NCBI GenBank assembly: GCA_963721075.1
Contig: CAVRHV010000020.1
Coordinates: 22,365-86,364 of the forward strand
Source: DATFVA01 sp963721075
GTDB lineage: Bacteria > Bacteroidota > Ignavibacteria > Ignavibacteriales > Ignavibacteriaceae
Length of the DNA: 64,000 bases
Direction of reading: 5' to 3'
In this document: one piece after another, positions 9,517 to 17,313 of the stretch
Numbering within the stretch: position 1 is the first letter of the stretch
Layout: each line of letters begins with the position of its first letter
Translations under genes and position numbers: made by a program
Notes under the pieces: generated by a model
Database searches by the model: none
Seen by the model: the letters and a program-made list of their open reading frames with translations, nothing else
What the model was told of the DNA's origin: nothing

Positions 9517-9902
9517 AATTCTTTCCCGCAGTAAAATTTCCTGATTTTTGTTAACCTAATATCTGCTAACTATTGGATATATGAATCGATCCCGATCAAA
9601 ATAACAGACAAATATAACGGCTTGTAATCTAACACTCACATTTTAACAGGTATATTCAGATACGCCGCTTCTAAAAAAATCTGCCTACCCGATCATCGTA
9701 TAAAAAATATGGCTCAAAATTTGTATCTATAGGGTGAGATATATTACAAACAGGGAAAAAAGTGGAAATGCCGAATAAATTCAACGTAATTCTTACCTTT
9801 TTGCAGCAATAAAGGCCATAAAAACCCTGCAATATCTTCCCTATTGATTAAAAATAGAGAACAACAAAAGGTCTGATTAATAATTTAAAAAGGGAACCAG
9901 TT
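9517..9902. other. Intergenic region between divergent genes
   Basis: This 386-bp AT-rich region separates the aldo/keto reductase (minus) from a small orphan gene (plus). Apart from the possible minus-strand promoter at 9609-9640 I see no reading frame, RNA or repeat in it. Confidence 0.6.
9609..9640 (-). promoter_or_regulatory. Possible Bacteroidota-type promoter for the aldo/keto reductase group
   Basis: On the minus strand TGTG (9637-9640), 20 bases, then TATATTTG (9609-9616) fit the TTTG-N20-TAnnTTTG pattern with one mismatch in the -33 element. The leader to the ATG at 9516 would be about 85 bases. Confidence 0.42.
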
Positions 9903-10274
9903 ATGAACACTACATTATATATTCTGCTGATAATGACTATTGGCGGAGTTCTGTTTTTTTCATTTAGTAATAATTCCACCAATAAAGCAATGATATCTGC
10001 ACCAGATGCTCTTCAAAGTAATCAAAAGGTCAATTGGGTAACCATCACAAAAAACAATGATACTAATCTTTTATTGACCACGAAGATCATTTCAAGCCAA
10101 AATGTTAAAGGTTATTATGCCGAATATACATTGGTTAACGGTAGAAAAATTTGCGGCCAGCTAGGAATGCCGGGACCTGGTGGAACATTTCAAACACAAG
10201 TTACTTTTTCCGACAGCATAGAAAACATCTCCATATACTCAGATGCAGAGTACTATACTCAAATGGACTTATGA
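9903..10274 (+). CDS. Hypothetical small membrane-anchored or secreted protein
   Basis: I do not recognise this 123-residue protein. Residues 3-23 form a hydrophobic N-terminal segment (LYILLIMTIGGVLFFSF), either a signal anchor or an uncleaved signal peptide. The rest is a beta-rich, Asn/Thr-rich stretch that ends AEYYTQMDL. A GGGAA-like sequence precedes the ATG. It stands alone between divergent and convergent neighbours, and its AT-rich codon use differs from the flanking genes, which may mean recent acquisition. It could also be a fast-evolving lineage-specific protein. Confidence 0.55.
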   Translation: MNTTLYILLIMTIGGVLFFSFSNNSTNKAMISAPDALQSNQKVNWVTITKNNDTNLLLTTKIISSQNVKGYYAEYTLVNGRKICGQLGMPGPGGTFQTQVTFSDSIENISIYSDAEYYTQMDL

Positions 10275-10300
10275 TAATAAATGAGTCTGTTTAAGCACAA

Positions 10301-12415
10301 TTAAGGAAAGATTTTTTTTGATGCTTTATAATCGCTGATACGTTTTCTGAGTTCGTCGAGACTTTTCGGATCGCCAATAACAGTAAGGTTATCGCCGTCC
10401 ATAAATTTTGTGTTTCCATCAGGAACGATAGTTTCTCCTTCTCTCCTGAGGAAAGCAACGAGGCAGCCTTTCGGGATATGAATATCCCGAAGGGCTTTGT
10501 CAATCATAAAAGAGGAAAGTGCATGACGATTGATATGAACCAAAAGCAGTCTTTCATCATGCAGCAATGCTTCTTTAAGTTCCTGATCGTTGCGTGCTTT
10601 CTCCCATTCTTCCGCAAAATTATCATCGTCAACCCGGCCTGCAATCTGGGCAAGTATTCTCAGGTGCTGTGTAGGATCTTTTTCAGGACTAACAAGAAAG
10701 AACAATGCTTTAACCACAGCTTCATCATCCTGCTTACCCGTTATTGGGTTATTGAACCTGATATGAACGCCATTTAACGCCCTGACAAGCACCATCTCCG
10801 CCTGATTAATATTTTCGAGTCTGAAATGAGGCAGAGCTATTCCATGCGTTACAGGTGTTAATCCGATTTTGGTTCCTTCATTAAATTTATTTGCAAGCAG
10901 CACTTCATCAACATAAACTGCCTGGGAGAATAAAACCGCAGCTTTTTTTGCTACATCACTGAATTCTGATTTTTCCTTTAAGTCGAGTACGAAACTCCTT
11001 GTAACAATCTCATCGAAAGGATCGGTCACTCTTAAACCTTTCTCCTTAAGTATCCCTCTTAATTCGCTGTCGAGTCCTGTGTACCTTGATCTTCCGAGTC
11101 TCTCGAAGATATGATAAACCGCTCCCTGACGCTGAACTTTACCGTAAGCGAAATAACGATACCATAGTATGGCAAGCACTATCAATCCGGCTGAAAATGA
11201 AATCGCCAGCAATCCCATTTTGAAAATGAGAAAAACAGCGGCGCCGATACCGACCAGCTGCATCCAGGGATAAAAAGGCGATTTAAATCCCGGATCGTAA
11301 GATTCGATCCTGCTCTCGCGCATTACAATTACGCCGAGACAAACAAATGCAAACATTAGAAGCTGAAATGCGCTTGCCAGCTTAGCGATCTTTGTAGGAT
11401 CGAATGAAATAATTATTGCAACAATTATCGCTATGGTTAAAATGATTGATACATAAGGTATCCCATGGGGGGAAAGACGCTGAAAAACATGCGGCATAAT
11501 ATGATCACGGCTCATAGCAAACGGGTAGCGGGACGCACTGAGTGTACCGGCATTTGCCACCGAAATGAATGCGATAATTGCACCTATAGAAATTATAACC
11601 ACCCCTGTTTGTCCGAAAAACTTCCCTGCAGCCGACGCCGCGGGGGTAAGATTACCCACAAGTTCATTGATCGGGATAACCCCCACCATTATAGCAGTGC
11701 CAAGACCATAAACCAGGACTGATGTACCGATCGAAAGGAAAATACCCAGGGGAAGGTTTCTTTCAGGATCTTTAACCTCTTCAGATAAACTGGCAACTTT
11801 GGTTATACCAACGTAACTGATATAAACCAGTCCTGTTGCAGAAAAAATTGCATCAAAGCCCGGACTGAGGAATCCTTTAAAGTGCGATACATTTATCTGC
11901 GGTGTTCCCCCGGCAAGGAAGAGAGCTAAGATGGCCAGCAGGATTACAACCAGGACCACCTGAAGTTTACCGCTTCCTTTGACGCTGAATAAGTTAAGTA
12001 TTCCTATTAATACAGCCAGAGCTGCTGCTATCGGTATGATGGAAACCGAGGGTATAAAAAGAGCGATGTATGCACCCATTCCGATCAACGCAAAGCATAC
12101 TTTTAATATAAGAGCAAACCAGGTTCCGAGACCTCCGATTGTGCCGAACATCGGACCTAAAGTTCTGTCCAAAAAGAAATATACCCCTCCGGCTCTCGGC
12201 ATAGCAGTAGCCAGTTCTACTACACTGAACATAGCAGGAATCAGCGGAACTATCGCCAGCAGGTAAGCTAAAACAATTGCGGGTCCCGCAACCGCGGCCG
12301 CAATTCCTGGCAGCAGAAAAAAACCGCTGCTTAATGTTGTACCTGTTGCAATGGCATAAACATCAAGCAGTCTTAGTTCTTTTTTAAGTTTCCGGTTTTT
12401 TATTGCTTCAAACAT
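10301..12415 (-). CDS. APC-family permease fused to PTS EIIA-type and RCK_C domains
   Basis: Residues 1 to about 430 form an APC amino acid/polyamine permease with about 12 helices; the start RLLDVYAIATGTTLSSGFFL holds the GxG-type substrate loop of helix 1. Residues about 465-610 look like a fructose/nitrogen-type PTS EIIA domain: GIALPHF places His530 at the position of the phospho-His of PtsN. The last 75 residues (IPKGCLVAFLRREGETIVPD onward) are a TrkA_C/RCK_C regulatory domain. Permeases with both soluble modules have probable control by phosphorylation and ligand binding. Transport substrate is unknown. The frame is intact at 704 residues, and no clear ribosome binding site is seen. 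Confidence 0.85.
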   Translation of the reverse strand: MFEAIKNRKLKKELRLLDVYAIATGTTLSSGFFLLPGIAAAVAGPAIVLAYLLAIVPLIPAMFSVVELATAMPRAGGVYFFLDRTLGPMFGTIGGLGTWFALILKVCFALIGMGAYIALFIPSVSIIPIAAALAVLIGILNLFSVKGSGKLQVVLVVILLAILALFLAGGTPQINVSHFKGFLSPGFDAIFSATGLVYISYVGITKVASLSEEVKDPERNLPLGIFLSIGTSVLVYGLGTAIMVGVIPINELVGNLTPAASAAGKFFGQTGVVIISIGAIIAFISVANAGTLSASRYPFAMSRDHIMPHVFQRLSPHGIPYVSIILTIAIIVAIIISFDPTKIAKLASAFQLLMFAFVCLGVIVMRESRIESYDPGFKSPFYPWMQLVGIGAAVFLIFKMGLLAISFSAGLIVLAILWYRYFAYGKVQRQGAVYHIFERLGRSRYTGLDSELRGILKEKGLRVTDPFDEIVTRSFVLDLKEKSEFSDVAKKAAVLFSQAVYVDEVLLANKFNEGTKIGLTPVTHGIALPHFRLENINQAEMVLVRALNGVHIRFNNPITGKQDDEAVVKALFFLVSPEKDPTQHLRILAQIAGRVDDDNFAEEWEKARNDQELKEALLHDERLLLVHINRHALSSFMIDKALRDIHIPKGCLVAFLRREGETIVPDGNTKFMDGDNLTVIGDPKSLDELRKRISDYKASKKIFP

Positions 12416-12470
12416 AGGAGAATTTAACTAAAAGGATGAAGATGTTCCACTGTTAAGTAAACCGGTTAAA

Positions 12471-12944
12471 CTATCTCCAGTTGCCCAGCATCTTCCTTAT
12501 CAGTGCTATCTGGGCAATATGATAAGAGTTATGCTGTGCTGCTATAAGCATTTCTCTTAGATAAGTATGCACTTTTGCATGAGGAATGCTGTCCGTAATT
12601 TCAGATCCCTTTTCTTTTATGATTTTTATCAATTCATCTCTATCGGAAATACACTGCTCAACGGATTTATTCCATTGCTCATCTGAAACTTTATTTGTAT
12701 CAGACGGCCAGTATTCGTCGGGCCAGGAAGGAGACTTCCAGTTGGGATCTATCATATATTGCAAAATATCTTCCTGGGTAATTCTTATATGTTCTAGTTC
12801 ATCCCACACGGAATGCAATCCTTCCCCGGGCTTTTTTGCACGGTTCCCGGGGTTTAAACCTTCCAGCGAATGCTCGAGGGATACATGCGCCTGTTCCTTG
12901 CTCAATAAACTTATTAGTTCACCGGTTAACACCTTCTCATCCAT
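12471..12944 (-). CDS. DinB family protein
   Basis: This 157-residue protein has the DinB/YfiT four-helix-bundle pattern with three metal-binding positions: His near residue 52 in ELEHIR, and AAQHNSYHIAQIALIRKML near the C-terminus contributing the other two (HNSYH). DinB-like proteins include thiol-dependent S-transferases and damage-induced proteins of unknown role; no substrate can be assigned. It lies 55 bp upstream of the APC permease on the same strand and downstream of a ferredoxin gene. Confidence 0.8.
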   Translation of the reverse strand: MDEKVLTGELISLLSKEQAHVSLEHSLEGLNPGNRAKKPGEGLHSVWDELEHIRITQEDILQYMIDPNWKSPSWPDEYWPSDTNKVSDEQWNKSVEQCISDRDELIKIIKEKGSEITDSIPHAKVHTYLREMLIAAQHNSYHIAQIALIRKMLGNWR

Positions 12945-13022
12945 TCTAAACCTCCATTCATTTACGGTTCAAAATACAATTATTTACTGTGTTAGATGTG
13001 TGCAATACCGCAAGACATCTGT

Positions 13023-13256
13023 TTAAGGTGCTAACTGGTTCCCCCCGGCATCGATCGCAGTTAATGCATTAACAGGACAGACAGAACAGGCTTCCACCAG
13101 GGTTCTCTGATCCGGTTCCTTTAAATCCTCTCTGAAGGTTACAATTTTCTGATTGTCGAGTTCAAAAACTTCTCCTGCTACCCTGATGCAGTTTGCAGTA
13201 CCAATACACATGTCTTTATCAATAATTATTTTTAATCCGCTTATGGTTTTTTCCAT
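13023..13256 (-). CDS. Ferredoxin, 3Fe-4S type
   Basis: The start at 13256 follows a GGAGAG ribosome binding site and gives a 77-residue protein. The cluster-binding motif CIGTANC lacks the middle Cys of the usual CxxCxxC (Thr instead), and a C-terminal ACSVCPVNAL gives the distal Cys. That pattern is typical of 3Fe-4S ferredoxins such as those serving bacterial P450s. It probably carries electrons in the cytoplasm; its partner is not evident here. An earlier in-frame ATG at 13316 would add 20 residues unlike a ferredoxin N-terminus. Confidence 0.85.
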   Translation of the reverse strand: MEKTISGLKIIIDKDMCIGTANCIRVAGEVFELDNQKIVTFREDLKEPDQRTLVEACSVCPVNALTAIDAGGNQLAP

Positions 13257-13325
13257 AAAGAGTTCTCTCCTTAAAAAGATTTGTTGTATTGGCAGGAATA
13301 TAGTGTTTGCCGGCAAAAAAAGAAA

Positions 13326-14270
13326 TCAGATGAGATTATATTCCTTAAGTATAAAAAGACCTATAGTAATCGTTATAAGAGAAACCAGGGTAGTCATAAG
13401 AAGTATATTGGCTGCCAGTTTACTGTTTGATCCCATTGCTTCAGCCATAATAAAACTGGCAATAGCGGTAGGACATGCAAAAAGTATAAATAAAATACCG
13501 AGATCGTATCCCCGGAATCCGAACAAGAATGCCCCGTAGGTCATAAGCGACGGGAAAATTACCAGTTTCAGTAAGGTAGAAAAAACGGAAAGAGAGAAAC
13601 CCTTTTTTATTTCTGTGAAATTCATAAAACCCCCTATCCCGAGGAGTGCAAGAGGAAGCGCCAGGGCAGCTAAATAATTTATGGTTCTGTTAACAATAAA
13701 CGGAAGTTCAATTTTGAAGATTGAAAAAGGCAGTGAAATAACGACTGCAAGAACGAGAGGGTTTCTGAGAATCTCAATTATTGTATAGCTAACGTTCATC
13801 TGACGTTCTTTTCTCAATGGTACCGTTAATGCGATAACAGAAAGAGTATTATAGATCGGGATTGTAAAAGCCAGGAGAAGTGATGCTTTCCCGAGATTGT
13901 CTATACCATAAACGTTCGCAATCAACGCGAGTCCCACAACAGCAAAATTGCCTCTGAAACTACCCTGGATAAAAACAGTTCTGTCAGTAGCAGTTTTTAC
14001 GGCGGGAATAGAAATTATCCACACAATAAAAAACGTTACAAATGTACCTGCATATGCAAATGCAATAAGCTCAAGGTTTAAGATCCTGCTAAGGTCTGTT
14101 TTTGAGATTTCTGTGAATATAAGTGCGGGAAGAGAAACTGAAAAAACTATACGTGATGAGAGCTTGACAAAGTTGTCATTTATCATCCCCAGCTTCTTAA
14201 GAAAATACCCGAGAGCAACTATTAAAAAAACAGGTGCGACTAAACCTGCAACTACAATTAAATTCTGCAC
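13326..14270 (-). CDS. AEC (auxin efflux carrier) family transporter
   Basis: This 314-residue protein has about ten hydrophobic helices in the AEC/BART layout: VAPVFLIVALGYFLKKLGMI at the N-terminus, a polar LALIGIGGF-like repeat in LALPLALLGIGGFMNFTEI (about 209-227), and ACPTAIASFIMAEAMG near the C-terminus, which is the family's most conserved motif. Bacterial members such as MdcF export or import carboxylates; the substrate is not readable. It lies upstream of the ferredoxin on the minus strand with a 69-bp gap. Confidence 0.88.
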   Translation of the reverse strand: MQNLIVVAGLVAPVFLIVALGYFLKKLGMINDNFVKLSSRIVFSVSLPALIFTEISKTDLSRILNLELIAFAYAGTFVTFFIVWIISIPAVKTATDRTVFIQGSFRGNFAVVGLALIANVYGIDNLGKASLLLAFTIPIYNTLSVIALTVPLRKERQMNVSYTIIEILRNPLVLAVVISLPFSIFKIELPFIVNRTINYLAALALPLALLGIGGFMNFTEIKKGFSLSVFSTLLKLVIFPSLMTYGAFLFGFRGYDLGILFILFACPTAIASFIMAEAMGSNSKLAANILLMTTLVSLITITIGLFILKEYNLI

Positions 14271-14689
14271 TTAATACCAGATTGTGTTTTGGGATGTACG
14301 ATTTTTTTTCTTAACGATGAAAATTTTTCATCCTTTTTGTATTAGTATAAAATATTTCCTGCCTAAAATGACGGTCGGACCTGACTACTTTATGAATTAT
14401 CATCATATATCCTGAACAATTTTATTACTTAAACATCTCACCCTGAGACAACATTGCGTCAGAACAAATCATATTATCTGTTATTGTGACATTCAACATT
14501 ATTCTTGCTAAAAAATTTATAATTACACACTTAAAAAAAGTTCTGGTATACTTTCTGCTTTATCTATGTGATTCAATCAGTTTTATAAAAGCCTTGCAAA
14601 ATATCGTGAGCGGGAACATTAACCCAGCACAATATTATTTTTAAAATAATTACCCATTAAAATACATCAATAAAATGAATGGTGCGATA
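14271..14689. other. Intergenic region between divergent genes
   Basis: About 420 bp of AT-rich sequence lie between the AEC transporter (minus) and the DUF4382 lipoprotein (plus). I find no reading frame of note, no structural RNA and no repeat. Neither strand shows a clear TAnnTTTG promoter. Confidence 0.55.
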
Positions 14690-15475
14690 ATGAAAAAACT
14701 AATCTATATAATTCCTGTACTTCTTCTATTTTTATATGCAGGATGTTCAGAAGATAATTCAACTAATCCTCCGACCGGGCAGGGCCAGCTTAAAATATCG
14801 ATGGTAGATTCACCAGCTCTGTATGATGAAGTTAATATAGTTGTAAGCCGTGTGGAGGTTCATATGGCCGACAGTTCCGAAGGAAACTGGATGGTTGTAA
14901 ATCCCGTTCCCCATACGTATGATCTTCTTCAACTGGCAAATGGTGCAAGTGTAGTACTGGGAGATACTTTTCTTACCGCAGGTCATTATACCCAGATACG
15001 ACTGATACTAGGTGATGGAAGTAATGTTGTGGTAAATGGTATATCATACCCGCTGACCATTCCCAGCGGAATGCAGACAGGCGTAAAGCTTAATCACGAA
15101 TTCGACATTGAACCCGGAAATCTTTATGAACTGATGCTCGATTTCAATGCCGATGCTTCTATACATGTAACCGGCAACGGCCAGTATATGATGAGTCCTG
15201 TGATAAGAGTAATGCCTGTAGTTACATCGGGCAGGGTTTCAGGTCAGGTTATTCCTACAGATGCTGATGCAACGGTATGGACACTGGCCGGAGCTGACAC
15301 GGTAACAACATTTCCGGATTCTGAAGGATTCTTCAGCCTGATGGCACTGCCAGAAGGAACTTATGATGTGCATGTAGACCCAAATAACATTGCTTATAAT
15401 GATACTGTAGTAACTAATGTTGATGTCACTGCAGGTAATAATACAGATATAGGTGTGATTGATCTTAACCCGTAA
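14690..15475 (+). CDS. DUF4382 lipoprotein
   Basis: The start at 14690 gives a standard lipoprotein signal, MKKLIYIIPVLLLFLYAGCS, with lipobox LYAGC. An ATG 15 bases earlier is possible. The body matches DUF4382: LKISMVDSPALYDEVNIVVS (about 30-49) followed by LLQLANGASVVLGDTFLTAG. A C-terminal carboxypeptidase-regulatory-like beta-sandwich follows (about 180-260; GRVSGQVIPTDADATVW). It should be anchored in a membrane facing the periplasm or outside; the role of DUF4382 is unknown. A strong terminator follows at 15497. Confidence 0.8.
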   Translation: MKKLIYIIPVLLLFLYAGCSEDNSTNPPTGQGQLKISMVDSPALYDEVNIVVSRVEVHMADSSEGNWMVVNPVPHTYDLLQLANGASVVLGDTFLTAGHYTQIRLILGDGSNVVVNGISYPLTIPSGMQTGVKLNHEFDIEPGNLYELMLDFNADASIHVTGNGQYMMSPVIRVMPVVTSGRVSGQVIPTDADATVWTLAGADTVTTFPDSEGFFSLMALPEGTYDVHVDPNNIAYNDTVVTNVDVTAGNNTDIGVIDLNP

Positions 15476-15496
15476 GTTGATCGCATGTAAAAAATT

Positions 15497-15528
15497 AACC
15501 CCGGGAGTATTAACTTCCGGGGTTTTTT
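15497..15528. terminator. Bidirectional intrinsic terminator
   Basis: A 12-bp stem (AACCCCGGGAGT pairing with ACTTCCGGGGTT, one G-U pair) with a 4-base loop is followed by six Ts on the plus strand and preceded by an A-run that gives a U-tract on the minus strand. It sits between convergent genes. Confidence 0.88.
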
Positions 15529-15533
15529 ATTTG

Positions 15534-16769
15534 TTAAAAAAGACTATCGAGATTAGTGAGATATAAGGCAAGTCCGCTCATTTTTGTTTCAAACTCGTGT
15601 CCTGCGAATAATGTAGTATTGTAATAGACTATATCAATATGATCTCTGAGGAAATCTATCAGAGGATCTTTTGCCCACAGAGCATACAGCTTAAATAACC
15701 CTTTTGCTCTGAGTTCATATCCATTTGTTTTGGGAACATAAGCAAATCCCCGTCCGGAATAATGACCGATACTAAGAGAGAGCGTTTCAAACAAATCAAT
15801 TTTAAATCCTGTGTGGGAAACAATTTTCTCATCACCTTCTATATTAATTATGTTCTTCCAAAATCGGAGATCGCTTAGCGTTGACTGATACGATGACTGT
15901 CCTGTTGAATCTTTTGTAATCAGTATATCATCTGCTTCAGCGGTGAAGGAGAGAGTAAGTGTATTTATTCTGAAATCACCTGAGACGAGATCAATACCGG
16001 TATTGATTCCGTACCCCAGTCTGTCTATTCTCGGAAGAGGATCAGCCTGTGCCGGATCTATATAATATATTTTATCACCTATATTTGATTTGGAATACCC
16101 CACGGAAAAGTTAAAGAACGGTGTAAGTTTATCATTGGTTTCAAAACCGATATATAAGTCAGGGTCTATCAGCTTCATTACCGGCACACTAATAAGCAGA
16201 CCGAAATCCGTAACGGTTCTTTTTGCTTCAGCAGTAGAAGACTCTTCTCCGTTAAGATAATAGCCAAGGTTTGAAGTAATATTTTTTACTGTGAAACCGG
16301 CATTAAACTGAACGCAGTAATCAATACCAATCCCAAGCGACCAGGCATTATAATAATCCTTTGTATCAAACCGTGGGTAATAATATTCTCCATAATTTAA
16401 TTCATTTCTTGAATATCCAAATCCTACGCTTAAGGGAAAATCGATAAGATCTTTAAGGTTATATCCCGCATTAAAAGCCATACCTTTTAATTCGAGATCA
16501 GCATTGAAGGCCGGGATCCAGTCAATTTTAGACGGATAAAATATAAAAGAAAGATTAGTATGCCGGCTGGTATAGCCAAGCTGAGCGGGATTCCATATAA
16601 ATCCGAAAGGATCGTTTGTAGGAAGTGCTGTTCCTGTTTGTCCCATTGCCGCCAATGAAGGTGAAGGCTGAAGCAGTAGAAAAGGTACTGCGGCTTCACC
16701 CTGTGCAAAATTGTTTTTACCAATTGAAATTACGAACAGAAGTGTGAGAAAGAGGGCCGAAAGTTTCAT
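15534..16769 (-). CDS. PorV/PorQ-like outer-membrane beta-barrel protein
   Basis: The start at 16769 follows a GGGAGGAATT ribosome binding site and yields a signal peptide of about 23 residues. The mature N-terminus AAVPFLLLQPSPSLAAMGQTGT and then NDPFGFIWNPAQLGY are typical of PorV/PorQ and UPF0164-type barrels of the type IX secretion system. The remainder is alternating beta-strand sequence ending in an aromatic-rich strand with terminal Phe (LTNLDSLF). PorV-type proteins shuttle sorting-tail cargo at the outer membrane. A DUF4397 protein with a T9SS tail lies directly upstream on the same strand. Assignment to a specific member (PorV or PorQ) is not certain. Confidence 0.75.
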   Translation of the reverse strand: MKLSALFLTLLFVISIGKNNFAQGEAAVPFLLLQPSPSLAAMGQTGTALPTNDPFGFIWNPAQLGYTSRHTNLSFIFYPSKIDWIPAFNADLELKGMAFNAGYNLKDLIDFPLSVGFGYSRNELNYGEYYYPRFDTKDYYNAWSLGIGIDYCVQFNAGFTVKNITSNLGYYLNGEESSTAEAKRTVTDFGLLISVPVMKLIDPDLYIGFETNDKLTPFFNFSVGYSKSNIGDKIYYIDPAQADPLPRIDRLGYGINTGIDLVSGDFRINTLTLSFTAEADDILITKDSTGQSSYQSTLSDLRFWKNIINIEGDEKIVSHTGFKIDLFETLSLSIGHYSGRGFAYVPKTNGYELRAKGLFKLYALWAKDPLIDFLRDHIDIVYYNTTLFAGHEFETKMSGLALYLTNLDSLF

Positions 16770-17090
16770 AAATAATTCCTCCCATAGAATTGATACTCCT
16801 GAATTACGCCGCAAACTTATAACGACGTAGTGAGAACTTACTATGATTCAATTCTTCAATCAATCCTGTAATTTTCCGCCTTCTCTTAACTCTGCATTGT
16901 AAATGCTATAGCCGGCTGTCTATAAAATATTATCCATTTTTATTCTGACTTTTTATGTGTAGAAGGTTCGTGTAAACTGGGGTGAGAGTTAGTCGTTATA
17001 AATTTGGTTGATGAAGTAAATTTTGATTCGGAGCAGTGCAGCTGAATAATCCGGGTGAGAAATAAGCCGCCTGATTCCAGAATGGAGCAC

Positions 17091-17263
17091 TGCCATTTTG
17101 TCATACTGTTGAATAATTAAACAGCGGAATATTGCTTATTTTAGCTGTTTTCGCATTGTCTCATTTTGAGTCCACCTCCGAGACAAATACGGTACTCCCC
17201 CGGTATAAAAACCTCATAAAAAGTGTGTCTGCCATTTTGTCATACTTGTTGAATATTTAAACA
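17091..17263. repeat. Pair of 33-34-bp imperfect direct repeats
   Basis: Copy 1 (17091-17123) and copy 2 (17230-17263) both begin TGCCATTTTGTCATAC and end in a GTTGAATAatTAAACA-type segment, differing by one inserted T and one or two substitutions. They are 106 bases apart. The origin is unknown; they might be protein-binding sites or remnants of a mobile element. Confidence 0.6.
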
Positions 17264-17264
17264 A

Positions 17265-17293
17265 AAAAAGGACCGTATAGAACGGTCCTTTTT
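17265..17293 (-). terminator. Intrinsic terminator of the DUF4397 gene
   Basis: AAAAAGGACCGT pairs with ACGGTCCTTTTT around a 5-base loop. Read on the minus strand the stem is followed by a run of seven Ts, just after the stop of the DUF4397 gene. Confidence 0.85.
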
Positions 17294-17313
17294 GAGGTCA
17301 GATTATCAGTATT

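Larger units (their letters stand above)
16770..17313. other. Intergenic region with a duplicated 33-bp sequence
   Basis: About 540 bp without a gene between two minus-strand genes. It holds two copies of a 33/34-bp sequence (17091 and 17230), a terminator for the DUF4397 gene (17265) and a possible -7 element TAAGTTTG on the minus strand at 16812-16819, with no good -33 partner. Confidence 0.6.
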
